DNA from: Burhinus oedicnemus
Lineage: Eukaryota; Chordata; Aves; Charadriiformes; Burhinidae
Assembly: GCA_008921705.1 (NCBI GenBank)
Contig: VFFE01009197.1
Coordinates: forward strand, 1,198,064 to 1,262,063
Length of the DNA: 64,000 nt
Direction: 5' to 3'
Part shown: one piece after another, positions 35,593 through 48,960 of the stretch
Layout: each line of letters begins with the position of its first letter
Position numbering within the stretch: the first letter of the stretch is position 1
The notes under the pieces: model-generated
Databases searched by the model: none
Told to the model about the DNA's origin: nothing
What the model saw: only the letters and a program-made list of their open reading frames with translations
Made by a program: the position numbers and the translations under genes

Positions 35593-36085
35593 CTCGCCGC
35601 GCTGACGGCAAAGCCAGCGCCGGCCGCACGGGACCGCGTGACGCCCGCGCGCCTCTTCCCGTCATCCCCCGCGGGGCCGGGCCTACGGTCCGGGTGAAGG
35701 GGCCGGCGGCCGCCACCCGCCGGCGGGGGGCGTCGCCTCGGTTGGGCGCTAACGGAGCGCGCTCTGCTCCGGTAACGCAGCCGCCCGTCCTGTGGTCCCT
35801 CCGCAGGGGCGGGCCAGGGGCACACGCACAGAGCCCACAGCCGTGCGCCTTCGGCGGTGGGTAGGAATTGCCACAGAAATGGGGCCCGCGGGGAATAAAG
35901 CCACTCGCCGCTTCGTCCTTGCAACTGCACGGCCCAATGAGGCCGGCCCCGGCCCGGGAGGCCCGGCAGTCGAGGCGTGCTGCAAGGGCGTTAGTCCGAC
36001 TTGGGGCAGGCGGGGGAGTGCTGCACCGCCTGCCCTGCTGGAGTCCCCCTGTCCATCCTCCGCCAACTTTGGGCTTGACGACCAC

Positions 36086-39000
36086 CTAACAGTAGCGACA
36101 GAAACTGAGTCAGATGATTAAAAAATGTGGTTTTTGGAGCATGCAGGATGTCTTCCTGAACCAACTCAAAAGCATCAGTGCAGGCCCAGAGAGGGAACAG
36201 GACCCCTCGCCAGAGACAAAGGGGGATCACCTCACTCCCTTTTTAGATCTGACTGATGTGCTGAACTGCACACCGAGTTGATGGAAATCGCCACAAAATA
36301 GCCGTTAAACCTAACTCCTAATCTGTGTGTCTCTGGAATGGGGAGGAGAGATTATGTCAGAAGCTGACAGCCCTCACCTGAACGGCCCTCACTTGTGCAG
36401 CCATTTCCATAGATAACTAAGTGCCAAAGACAAAACACCACTACTGTGACCTGAGGTGAATACTGCGCTGAGGATGTTGTGATTTATGTTTCCTTTGCTT
36501 TCACCTGCCATGCCTTTGACAGCAGTTTTTGTTTTATTAAAAAAGAGGCAAACCCATGCCAGATTACTGAGCTGGTTACCCAAATGCTGAAAGGTGGTTA
36601 GGAAAAAAACACTGCTCCATTTCTGTACAAGAGGTCACTGGTCAAGTTTGTTGCATCACGCCTACTGTTCTCATTTGCAGGTGGGTATGAGTGCTCACTG
36701 ACACCAAAGTACTTTATGAATACTAAACTTCATTGACACAAGGGTAGAATTAATTTGTTTGAAATATTTCTTTCAAGTCCTTTAAAGGCTGTCTTTACTC
36801 TCTCATGTCCTGCTGCCCTTTATTCTTTAGCTGCCCTCATTTTGATTTGCTCTGTGAAGAGGCTTTCAGAATGCTAGGGATTTAACAAAATGGCATTTAA
36901 CAAAAGAACAAGTACTAAAGGTAAACACAGGCCTAACACTGATTTACTTTGCCTACTTACTTGCTTACTTCACTTATGACTTGTAAAATGTAAATCCTTT
37001 AATCCTGTAGTCCAAATAATTTGCCATTTTGCTTGCCTCTCGGGCACCATATTGCAGCTTGGGAATAGGAAAGGTATCTGAGGGTGAGGGGAAAAGGTAA
37101 GAAAATGTATCTCATCTCCAGCTCAAGCAGCTTTGCTCACTGGTTTGTGTGTGTGTGTACGTATGTATTCACATTGTGGGAATCCTCAAATCCTCGGCGT
37201 TTGCAAGCAGGCAGGTATCTGTCAGAGCTTTGTGTACACTGACCAGGCTGACTGAAGCCAAAGGTATGACACAAGTATGTAATGCTGTACGTCTGGGGGG
37301 GAAGAAATTTTTCACTCATTTGGTTGGTGAAATCAGCCAGCCAGACGGAACTCTGAGAAAACAAACCCACCTCGACCAGAAAGGTTTTCCTTTTCATGGG
37401 CTCCTTGATCCCATCAATTATAACTATTAGTTGGGGATAAGATGCAACTGCTGAGTGCTCATTCTGTGACAGTCTCTTGAAGGGTGAGTTTTTGATTGAC
37501 TGGACCAACTACTTGTCTTTGTATGAAACATAGGCACCTTACTTACGAGCGAAAAGCCAGCCCTCTTTGCTAGCCCTTTGATAAGGGCAATAGGCTGCCC
37601 TAAAACATAGCCCAAAAGGCTACCTGCAGGACCCTCCTTTTCCATAAGATGTCAATACTTTCACAGTTTCGTAGTTATAGGAATACAGGAGTAGCGACTA
37701 CCAAAACTGATCCTGAGCTTCTAATCTGCACATGTTCAGTTCTGGTTAAGTAAAGTTGTCCCACTTCTTTTAGTTTTGAAAGGTGGAACAGCAAGAGGTG
37801 ATGTCTAGTCCTATCAGAACAAAAAAAAAAGGGTGGGGAACACTGAGATGGCACCAGCGCTTTGCAGTTTTGGGGTGGAGTGATAACATGTTACTGCCTC
37901 TACAGGGTACTTATATCTGTAGCTGGTTGATGGTATGGATAGTAAGAGTAAAAAGCCTGCTCTGCTGCTCAGCCTCATGACACGTCAGGTTAATTGAGCA
38001 GAAGGCCTTCCCACATGATGTCACTGAGAGGGAACCTGTCTGGCACTTTGGTGAAATGGTGGAGTGCTGATGAGAGGGTGATGCTCCACCAGTGCCACAT
38101 CCCAGTTCTGCCACAGAGGTGCTGGCAGCTCAGACATCCTCCTTGGTGTCCGGAGAAGAGGTGTGGGTCCAGTGAGAGCCTCCCCAGACTAAATATGCAA
38201 AGGATGCAAGTGCTAAAGCTGAGGCCAGTCTCTCTCTACTGAGACGAGATAGACTGGTTTTGGTCAGTACAAAGGGGGGTGATCTGGCAACTTTAAAGAA
38301 AGCATAAACAAAGAGCACAGTAAAATTCTGCTTGAAGAAAATGATCCAAACAGTGAAAACAAGGCTAGGCCAGTTGGGAAACAGCAGGAAAAAGATGCCT
38401 CATCAGGAAGTTCAAAAGAACTGAAATAGCAGCCAGCACGCTCCACCCTGTGCATTCATCCCCTAAGCATGAGAATGGTATTGTGAGCATATCCTAAAGA
38501 ATTACCTGAATTTTTTTTCCAACTGCAGAACAAATCACAGTGGATGATAACATATCCACAGCATGAAACTACAAGCAGACTGTCATTTGCACATAGAAAA
38601 TCCTCTTTGTTTCTGCACTGACACAAATGGTATCACACCATTTATTTTGTCCCATACATGCAACTCTTTCTAACTACAGTTGAAAGCACACTCCTGGGAG
38701 CTGCAGTTCTCTGCTACTCTCCTTAACACTTAATTCCACCATTCTGACCTATAAACAACTTCAAACTGCATTACCCAGAACTGCACAATATGCTGCTAAA
38801 AAAAAAATAAATACAGTTTTTGCCTTCTGCTTCAGCAACATGCCCAACCATTTTATTTCCCCACTTTTATTTACAACGCAATTCTGCTGTCTCTGGCACT
38901 CCACATTCATCCACATGTTCGTATCATTTCAGCTTCCTTTGAAATTGTTAGACCAATACCTTCCTGGACCAGCTAATCCCTCAGCTGTTAGAGAGCTCTT

Positions 39001-42000
39001 CATAACTTACATTTTGTGAGCAACCATGACTGCTGCAGTGATGTCCATGTCAGTCTATTCCACACAGAATTGTTTCCTTGAGAAGGAATTAATACAAAAG
39101 AGATACAGATCCATAAATGAGTATCATGAAATTACCCTACAGTTTTCTTTTCATTTTTACTCTACCATATTTTTCAGTAGCTGCTTAAAGAATGGTATTC
39201 AATAATATAAACATCTGATAATATTTAGCGTCTTGAGACATGGGTATTTTACTTACTGAAAAAGTGTCACTGTAGGTCTGAAGTACTTTATAAAAATATT
39301 CACCAGTCTTTGCAGCACTTCCAGGAAAATACATACAATTCCTTTAGTAGCCTCTCCTCCCTTTACGCAATTGTTTTCTCCTTTGCAATCAGACAGTAGG
39401 AAAGTTTTGCACTTGAAATTCATAATTGTCTTCCTCGTGGGCATGTGATGATGTGCTTATTGCATCATCTCTCCTGTCTCTGAATATTTAAAAAAAAGTT
39501 GGCTTACAAATTAAATCTTGGGAAAGGTGAGAGCAGGAACTGGTATTTCCACTTTTGCTCCTGGTCACATGCTGTGAAAGTAATGCCAAGTGTTTGAAAC
39601 ACAGATGTTACCACTGCCACTGTATAAATACATTTGTCCAAGCTAGCGTGCATCCAGAATTACTGTGCTGTGGCTATTATAAGAAGTACCTGAAAAAGAA
39701 ACAGGTACATATTGTTAGCGAAAGGGATTCCTCACGCTTAGGGTGGCACTTACAGACAAATCATGAATTAGCTCTGTCAGATTAAAAGGAAGCACTAAAT
39801 TATCTTATGTTTTTAAGTATTTTATTTTCTAAAGTATTTTATTTCAAATAATAAAGCATTATAAATTTTTCTTTACAGCCAAATAAGCTTTAATTTTTCA
39901 AGAGAGAGAAAACAGGACAAACGTTGTATTGAAATCAAGTATAATTCTTGCCTGGTGAAGGAGATAACGTAAACTCTCAGTCTGGAAAACAAGCTGTTAC
40001 TTTGGGATTCTGTACAAGCACATTTGGAGATAAAAAGCCACAAACCAACCTGGATAGGTTTTATATCACACAAAAATGACGGTGATAGGTGACAAGGGTG
40101 GCTATAAAAAGACCTTGCAGTAGCTGCATAAAGCACATCTTGGCAGTATTAATGAATACAGAAGGGAGATTGGTGAGAGCCTCTTTGCCAAAATACGTTT
40201 TATTACACTCTGATGTTGGAGAGCAAGGAAGGAGTTCCATGATCTCAGGAACATTTTATTAATTTTTTAGTCCAGTAATTTGCATCATCCCAGATGAGGC
40301 ATCCATTTCTCTCCTCTCATATATGGAGAGAAACAGATGACCCAAAATGCAAGTGTTTTTTCTTCAAGTTATTTCAAATCCACACAGTCCAAGGAATTGT
40401 TCGGGCTGCCTCCCCTGTGATTCATTGCTAATATACAGGCACCTTTTTTGCATGAAGCTATGCTGGCAGTTTGCAAGTATGTCAGCAGGGTCATGAAATA
40501 TTCCGATAGTCCAGAAATCTGAATGCTGCAGTAGCAGAAAAAAATTAGAATGAGTAGAAAACAAAGTTTCCTTCACCTTTGGGTATAAAATATACATGCA
40601 AACTATACTGAAAAATTTAAAAATTGTATAGCAGAAGAGTTAGCACATAAAGAAATTTTTAAAAATTGCTGAAATGCTGTAAAAATTCAGGGCTATTAAC
40701 ACCTAGGATGCTTGAAGTCCTATTTAGAATACTCAGTACACATTTCTCATTGGGCTAGAAAATGTTACTTCTTATGACTGCTCTTAAAAGCTCAAGTTTT
40801 TTAAGCACGACAGAAGTATCTCACACTATGGCTATTGAGGTTTTTTTGTTGTTTTTTGTTGTTTTTTTTTTAAATTTTTTTAATTACAGCAAAGGCATTT
40901 GTGGAGGCTGGGGTAAGGGCTGAGGCAGAAGCAGAGACACAGGATTACCAGAAAGATGGAAAAGACAATACATAGGATGAATCATTAAATAAATATTTCT
41001 TCTTCTCTGTTGCTGGAGATATAAAGGAATATTAGCCAGTAAAATGAAAATAATAATCAGTCAAGAGCATATGGTGAGCTTATGGAGGAGGAAACTGCTC
41101 ACAGGGGTTGTACCCTGCTGCACGAGCACAGCCCTGCCAGGGTCATGCATTCAGCACAAGACACGCTCCTTTGCTTCCTTCCTCCCTCAGCCCAGTGCAG
41201 CATTTGCTGTCCTATGCTCAGAAAACACATCATGCTCTCTCTCCTGCTCCCTGGCCTGACCCACAGCTCGGCTGTGCCTGGTGTGCGGGGACCTCCAGAG
41301 GGAGAGGGACCACTGGTTTGTACAGCTTCAGGAAATTATGTGTTCCTGTCCAAGAATCATGCACAAAGGAAAGGCTGCACTTACTCAGCACAGCTGGATC
41401 CAATGCGATGAAACTCCACCTCTGAAAGTCAGATTGTTTCCTCGTTGAAAAAAAAAATCATAATGGCAATGATTAAATTAATTAATTTCCAGCTTTGGTT
41501 TATTGTGATACCATTGCTGAATAACAGCCTCCTAACCCAGAACACCTGCATAGTCCTTGCTTTTCCGATTTCCCTGGTCAAAAAAATAAAGCCCATTTCT
41601 TTATCAAACACTTGTTAATGTATTATTTTGTAGCAGAAATGAGAAGTTCTAGAGAGAAAGCATTTTTCACTATGCATAACATTTGTGTTAGAATGAATTT
41701 ACCCCATTCATCTTATTAAAGACAGATTATTTTTCTTTGCTCATTATATATACCTGTTTAAATCACTATGTCTAAATACAAAGAAATAAATGAAAGCTGA
41801 AGTTGTGTATGTCATTTTACAACAGAACTGATAAATTGTCTGCTTCTGTGATTTGTCTGAGCTGGCGGTGTCTTGTGAACCATGATGCTAATTTCACACG
41901 TCAGTTATTGCAGAAATAAAGGGGATTTTTTTTTCATAACATTTTATCACAAAAAATAGGCATTTATACATATGGTAAAAATAATGAATCTAACCAGTTG

Positions 42001-44254
42001 AAAAAAGTGATGGATTGAAGTCAGCATCACCCACACAACTTTCATTTAAGTCTTATTTAGCTTAGGAAGTACTTCAAGGAAAGATCTTAATTTAAGCATT
42101 TCCTAACATTCATGATCAGCCTCATCCTGCAGTTGATTTAGTTTTGCCAAGTAATAGAGGATTTGGCTTTAATTCTTGAAATAATAGGAAACAAAATGAA
42201 AGTTGACTGAAAATTACACCTAAAATGAAGCATTTTTCCATCATTTGTGCTTTTTAGATATGTCTATCAAGTTAGCTGGGCTACGTTCTCCTCTAGAAAT
42301 TTTGCATCAGCAAAATATAGCAGGAAAAATCACTAAGACGCTAGTAAGTAGGCTAAAAATGCAGTATGCTTCCTTTTGAAAAAGATGCATATAATGCAGC
42401 TATAATGCCAGTAAAGATTTACTGTGGCATGTTACTGTAAGTACATTGTTCATCTTATGCAAATACGTTTGTCAGTACATACGCATGCTGAAATATGATT
42501 TATCACACAATCCTGTCAGCATCATAATTCAGATATCCTGCGACCGTTGTTGGAACGACTGCAGGAAAAAACCTAGAAGTTGGCTTAATGTTTCAAGCTC
42601 AATCTAAAATGCCAAGGGATAAGCAACAACGTAGGGAAGATATTCTGGACTCTGACCAGGGCCTGTGATACCATGCAAGAAATTTAAAAATCATTGGGGC
42701 TCCCAAATCTCACCTGTGCACAGGTTGTAGCCGATGAGTAAAACATCACATAACTATTATGTATACTCCAAATAAATATATAGTAAAATGCTACTGCACA
42801 TGTTCTTACGAAACTCCTCAATGAAAACCAACCATTGAGGCCATCTGGACAAAAATGTTAAATAGAACTCGTAAGATTTGTAAGTCAACAAAAACCTGAT
42901 GAGAGATACAGATAAAACGTATCTCGGAAGTAAAAGGTTATGAAGTTCTTCAGTTCATTTTCCTGTCATTTCAATATTGCATTGCTTTATTTCAACCAAA
43001 ATAATATAGAAAATGCCTGGAAAGTAACCCCCTCTTAAAAAGGTGCTATCTAGAAGAGCTTGAAGTAACTTGTTACTGCATGAAAATGCATTCATGCAAT
43101 TAATGGTAGGTGCAATGTACTGATACATGAATAGAAGTACCAGTAAAGAACATCACTGCAAATTCTTCTATTTCCACTAACAGAAAGTTTCTATGAGGCA
43201 TCAGTTATCTTCCAATGTGTCGCACAGCTCAGAGGGATGGCACATTGGAAGTATCTAGTGATAAATGCGCACTTACCTAGCAAAAAAATCATTGATTGAG
43301 ATGTACATCTTGAAATTACAGCCATTCAGAAATAGGTCATAGTTGACTATTCCCAGAAAATAATTCAAGAATCTCCTAAAATTCATAGAAAAAACAAGCA
43401 AACACAAGATTTAGTTTAAATTGACAGCTAGTCATTAGTTTTAACAGGCTTTACAGGCCCACTAAAATCCCTTTGAAATCTATGAAATGCACAAAAATAA
43501 GAACGCAATTGAGTATGCCACAGGTTATTATCTAAAGTAATTGCAGGAGTGCAACATCAAATATTGTGAAGGCCCTGTGTGGCAAATACGCCTGTGTAGT
43601 GACGCTTTTGTGATGTAAATTAAGACACACAGCAAATAAGTACAGGTACAAATAGTAACGGGATAATACTTACTGAGTTCCATCACTTACTGAAGTATGC
43701 TGCTGGTTCCCTGCCAACGGGCGCACAGAAGCAATGAATACTCTCAAAGAATATAGGGTACACTTAGGAAATGAAGGACTGCATGCCTGGGAAGGACAAA
43801 CTTAGAACACGTATGAGTCAAGGGCACACAGCCAAAAGATTAATGGATCAGTCGAACATGTTGGACAGCTCATGTTTAAGACAATTCGAAATCTGGTTGC
43901 TGTTTTTCAACATTAGAATGTTTCGACAAATAGTACACCAGAAAGCCTCTTCAGTGTTACCTCTCATAGACTGCAGACCTAGGTGGTGTATTTATTGCTC
44001 TTTATCGTACTTTGGAACTAAATGTATTTACAGCACTACCAAACAAATCAAAACCTATTGAGAAGGGACCACAGTCTCCACAGTACTGACCATCATTTCC
44101 ACCAACTTATCTATAATTTCAGATGAAGACTGAAATCTTGACCCCTTTGAAGTGAGTAGCACAAATCCCATTGACTCAGCGGGGCCAGGATACCATTGGA
44201 AGGAATTTTCTGCATTTCAAGCCTGAAGAGTTGAAGTTCTTGGATTACACAAAA
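36086..44254. other. Intergenic region between ACAD9 and IQSEC1
   Basis: No exon with splice borders and family resemblance is visible, and no CR1 tail. GC-richer patches at about 37780-38250 and 41080-41420 carry short frames on both strands without recognisable products. Short low-complexity tracts occur, such as a TG run near 37145. A long 5' UTR, enhancers or a noncoding RNA cannot be excluded from sequence alone. Confidence 0.5.
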
Positions 44255-44278
44255 TGAGAAACAGAGAGTTTTAAATGA

Positions 44279-44284
44279 TTTATT
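44279..44284 (-). promoter_or_regulatory. IQSEC1: Candidate distal poly(A) signal of IQSEC1
   Basis: AATAAA on the minus strand (plus-strand TTTATT). The sequence downstream on the minus strand includes ATTTTGTGTAA, a plausible GU-rich element. An alternative hexamer at 48045-48050 could give a much shorter 3' UTR. Confidence 0.4.
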
Positions 44285-47200
44285 TGATTTCTCCACATGA
44301 TCACATTTATAGTTTTACATCAATAGGATCTGTTACTACTTACAAACAGAATGCATATTAAAATGAAAGCACTCCTTTCTTCCCCATAGTTACAAAAGGG
44401 GTCTCAAGCCTCCCCAGAACAGAAGCTTCTTGTAAGCGTAATGTTTTTTTGAAGTCTTTAACAGTCTGCATTCAAGACCTAATTCTAACAGTTTAATACA
44501 ACTCAAAGCTGATTTAAGTTCCTAGCAGGAGATAGGCAACCTCAAAGTGACTGCAGACTTACAGTAATACTAATTTACACACTATGTACAATTTAGAGAA
44601 TTATCTATTCCCCCTACTGGTCCCATTCTCACCACCTCCTTTTCTGTTTTCCAAATTTAGTCTTGTTACTGGTTCCACTTTTCTTTTAAATATATACACA
44701 ATAATCCATTTTGCAGGCAAGAAGTGCGATGGTATTTTACAACGGAACAGCAAAATGCATGCTTAACTGCAGAAAACACAGCTTCATATGGAACAGCAAG
44801 TCAACATTTAGAGATTCATTGTTTAAATATCTGCTGACTGTCTTTCAGCTCATTTTATCAAGAAACAAGAGGCTTCTGCTGCATGCAGTACATGATGGGA
44901 AAATCATTCTACACTGTATGTTAGACTTGGCTTTTTTTAGCAATACAAGACGCACATTATATTAGGATGAACTTTGTTTTTTGTTTTTACATTGTTGTAC
45001 ATTTCATTCTTAACTTAAAAAAATAAAAACCCCAAATATATATTTGACTGTTGTCCCAGAAAAGATTTCTGTTGCCACACCTTCATTCTTTACGTTTCCC
45101 TTTCATTTTTTCAAATCAGCATTACTACTTCACCACATTATTTATGGGAAAAGAGAAACACGGCCACTCTATGCAGCTCTGTACCAGTTTTTAATTGGCA
45201 ATGGCATTTGAAAAAAACCCCTCTCAATTCTACTCCTGCCTGCAGGCTGAAAAAATTAATTTTCTTAACCACACACAGTGTTAAGGTACTATCATTTTCC
45301 TATTCTAGGCATGATCCACACTGCTCTAAGCAATTGTTAATCAAGGATGGAGTCAGAGAGGTTATACTACAACCCTAAACAAGCAGCAGAGTTCTTAAGA
45401 CTTATGCTGACACCAAGACACATTTGTTTGTTTAAAGTACATACAAACACACAGCCTAAAAAAATAATTTAAAAAATCCACCGTTTCTCCTCATTGACTT
45501 GAAATAATACAGTTTACAAATACTGTGCTCTTATATGACCAGTTTTGTTTTTTAAACTAGCCTCAAAATGATCTGTGATTTTACACATGCAACTTAATGC
45601 ACGTAGAGTGTAGGCATAAGCTCTCTCCCCACGTGTACATGAAATCATGTGTAAATGGGTTTTTTGCACGGATGTTTGTGACATCTCCTGAATATTTAAT
45701 CCATTGCACATGAAAAATCAGTGGTCAAACATTAAAATGTGGCTTACTGTGTAAGTTTAGAATATTTATATATAACTCTAATTTAAATGAAAGGGGTTTT
45801 TAAACATAAAGCAAATGCAGATGTGGGAGATTTAACATCTTCATTGTTAATTAACATAGCTAGAGTCAGATTTTCCTCTCCACTGCTACCGCATATTCTG
45901 TATTCCATACACAGGCAATTTTACTTACATTATAACTCTGCATCTGAAACAAGTACAGACTCCATCACTCAGTGAAGAGGAGCATTCTTACCTCTGATTT
46001 AATTAAAAGATGCAGTTTCTGAAAGATGTTTGTACCTGAATGGTTCTTTATCTTTTCTGGAACAACCTATAAATTACAGTTAGACTCTACTATTGGTACA
46101 GATGTATGAAGAAAAGTCTACATATTGAAATATGTTATCACTTTACTTCAACTAATATCAACAGTAACACTGATATATTTTGCAAATATACAATATGTAG
46201 AGTGTAGCCTCACACTAATAACATTAGATGACATGCAGACAGTTCTACTTTCCCTTATAAGAACAGTACATATTTTTTTAAACTGCAAGGAACAGAGCCT
46301 CAGGGGACCCGTATGAGCCCTCTTAAGGTAAGCCGCAGAATTTAGTATGAGTGATACTTAAAAATAATTACTTGTTTTCTTTTCTTTTCGTGAAGATAAT
46401 TTAGAGGAGAAGGAGCAGAAGGGGAAAACATTGCACATGTGTGAAACAAACGTGGACAGCTTTAAACAAAAGGCTAAACTCTAGATTGCTGTATTTGCTC
46501 TCTGTGGAGGTTAACAAAGTGCTCAGTTTGCAGTTTTGCTGGCATTGTGATATCAATGGTATGAAAGGGAAAAAATTACTCAGCCTCTTCCCCCCCCCCC
46601 AATATTAGAGATGCCATGAGCAAGCCAATATGAAAAGTCACTGTCTTGTTCTCATGTCCTCATTATTCCTGACAATTTTATTACTGTTAAACAGAAAAAT
46701 GACTGGTTGTTATTCTTATTACTTTTACCCATCTCACACTGGAACTTTTTGCTCATCCTCTTCAAGGTTTGCTATTAGGCTGGTACAGTTTTGCAGTTGT
46801 GATTCCTTTGTCTCTACTGTTTAGGTGTAAAGTCCTTGCAGTGGCTCAAAATGCTGAAACTACAAAGTAGGCGCCATGTATAACTTTGTACAGGATTTTG
46901 GGATAAAAATTGTATAGAAATTTGCAAATGGTTTGATTACAACACATAAGCAACAACAGTACAGCCTGGTTTTATGTGATGTCTTGCAACTAACTGGACT
47001 ATGAAAGTGAGGGTTTGAGCATAAACTCAGCCTGCTGAGTGCTGGGTACTTTCAAACTAACAGATGTGATGAGTAAAAATGGTGAAGCCACTTTGTTGCT
47101 AGCACATGGCTACATGGAATTACATATTTTGTTTTAATATATATATATAAAACCCTATACTAAATTCTAAAACAAACCTTCAAGCTTTAGAGCACTTCCA

Positions 47201-48044
47201 CGTGGAAACACTCTGATGAGAATTCAACTTCATTGGGGGTAAAAATGAGAAATTATGGTGAACAGGAAACAAAGTAGCTGAGAAAGATGGAAGTTTGCCA
47301 TTTTCATGTTTGAGATGAATGTTTTTGCAGTGTATACACGCACCTGTCGTAACTCTTCATGTGTGTTTGTTAAATCATATGCATACAAAAGAAATGTGGA
47401 TCATGTCAATTCACAGTTATCACAGCCTTTAAAGTGTCTAAGAATTTGTGTGACCAATGCTTGAAGATGACCCCTGGTAAATGGTCATCCTACATTGCTA
47501 CGGTATAATTACTGCATCTTAACGAGTTTGCTTACCTGAAATAGCAGAGCAGTTATAATACTGATTACGTATGATATTATCGTGTTAATAAAATAAGGAT
47601 TTATACAAAGCAGTATTTGACTACAACATTTAAAATGCTATGTTACTTGGCACATTTAGTAATGATTGCTTAGAAATCTTACCAAGTCCAGAGGACTTTT
47701 AATGAAAATACTGAAATGTCTGAAATTTGTTTCTAACATTAAATGTTTTTGGTCTACTCTTTCATATGCTATTCAGCTATTATACTGTCCTATCAAGTAA
47801 GTGGAATTCCTTGTAAAGTCTATATTGCTAGTTTTGTGGACTGAAAAAATTTCTTTCCAAGCACAAATGTTAACTATACAGTATATATATATTTATATGT
47901 ATATATTTATATTATATAAAGTTTACTTACGTACTTTCATCAACCATATCAGGTCTACTTATTTTTTTGCCCATTGACAATAAAAGAGCAAGAATGCAAC
48001 ACTTGGTTCTGTATCACTTTTTTCCTTTTTTCATAGACTAAGTT

Positions 48045-48050
48045 TTTATT
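48045..48050 (-). promoter_or_regulatory. IQSEC1: Candidate proximal poly(A) signal of IQSEC1
   Basis: AATAAA on the minus strand, about 300 nt downstream of the stop at 48355-48357. The region is AT-rich, so chance hexamers are frequent. Confidence 0.35.
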
Positions 48051-48354
48051 ATGCATGTAAAATTGTCAAGGGATTTGGTGTAAAAGGTAGCTTTACTCAT
48101 ATTCAGCAAGCAGCATGTTTTCAAGGCAGTTTGGAAATAAGAACTAACCAGATGGGAAGCATCTATCGAGTAGATAAGTAAAACCAGTATCGGTTGCACT
48201 AACTTGAATTATCTTATTTAGTAACAGCAAGCCTTTAAGCTCACACAGCTCAATTAAATTGTGTAGGTAAAAACTGACAATATTACTTGTTGCTTCCTGT
48301 AAGTGCCTTTGTAACTTTGTTTAAAACTATACTTATTAGGAGGGTCAATATGTT

Positions 48355-48960
48355 CTAGACTATTGTGCTGATGCCACTGTGTTTGGGCTTAGTGCTGGCT
48401 GAAGTGGAGGGAGGAGGTGGCGGTCCATGGTGGTGCTGAGAGTGCTGGGGATGAGAAGAGTGCCCCGGGTGTGGAGGGGGCAGTGGCGGGTGAGGAGAGT
48501 GGGTATGCTGTGCGTGCGGATGCTGCATGTAAGGAGTATGCTGGGAGTGTGCCGCATGCTGGGAATGTGGCACATGTTGGTGATACTGGTGTGGGTGCTG
48601 GATATGCTGGGGAGGGTGATAGTGGTGGTGGTGGTGGTAGGGTGGTGGGTTCTGCTGCATATGACAGTACTGCGAATGGTGAGAGTGCACTTGTGCCTGT
48701 GTCTGCCCCTCAGCTGGCCCTGCATGATGCATGGCAGAAGGATGCTGTGAGTGTTGCTGATGTGGGATTACTGGAGGGTGCGGAGGTTGCTGTGATGAGC
48801 CAGATGGTGGATGGCCTTGGGAAGGTGGCTTTCCCCTTTTACTACCAAATAAGGAACCTAGGAGTGAGGAGGAGTTAGGCATAGTCTGGTGAGGGCGAGA
48901 TGGACACTCTCGGGTTGATGTAGCTCTTCGGCGCATGTGAGGACTGCTAATGATGGACCC
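48355..48960 (-). CDS. IQSEC1: IQSEC1 terminal coding exon, His/Pro-rich tail
   Basis: The acceptor is TTTCTTTTTAG ending at 48961. In the long frame it codes 201 residues: [20 protein letters not shown], a Ser-rich stretch with [12 protein letters not shown], then a tail of His, Pro and Gln including a run of five His, ending [11 protein letters not shown] before TAG at 48355-48357. The last three residues, TIV, fit a class I PDZ ligand. If spliced directly to the exon at 53244-53420, the frame would instead read GVHH and stop at TAG, giving a short isoform. Confidence 0.92.
   Translation of the reverse strand, partial: GSIISSPHMRRRATSTRECPSRPHQTMPNSSSLLGSLFGSKRGKPPSQGHPPSGSSQQPPHPPVIPHQQHSQHPSAMHHAGPAEGQTQAQVHSHHSQYCHMQQNPPPYHHHHHYHPPQHIQHPHQYHQHVPHSQHAAHSQHTPYMQHPHAQHTHSPHPPLPPPHPGHSSHPQHSQHHHGPPPPPSTSASTKPKHSGISTIV

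Larger units (their letters stand above)
44255..48354 (-). other. IQSEC1: Probable IQSEC1 3' UTR
   Basis: About 4.1 kb of AT-rich, stop-filled sequence follows the IQSEC1 stop on the minus strand. Poly(A) hexamers are AATAAA at 48045-48050 (proximal, about 300 nt after the stop) and at 44279-44284 (distal), the latter followed by a TTTTGTGT-type GU-rich stretch. Use of the distal site is inferred; the boundary at 44255 is approximate. TA-rich microsatellite runs occur near 47140 and 47880-47920. Confidence 0.5.

Noticed and set aside
39555..39785. 76-codon intergenic frame
   Set aside because: Short, no splice or promoter context, and no recognisable family; expected by chance in 64 kb.
48417..48878. 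153- and 107-codon plus-strand frames opposite the IQSEC1 terminal exon
   Set aside because: They are antisense shadows of the His/Pro-rich coding exon, made of GTG/GGA-type triplets, and lack splice context.
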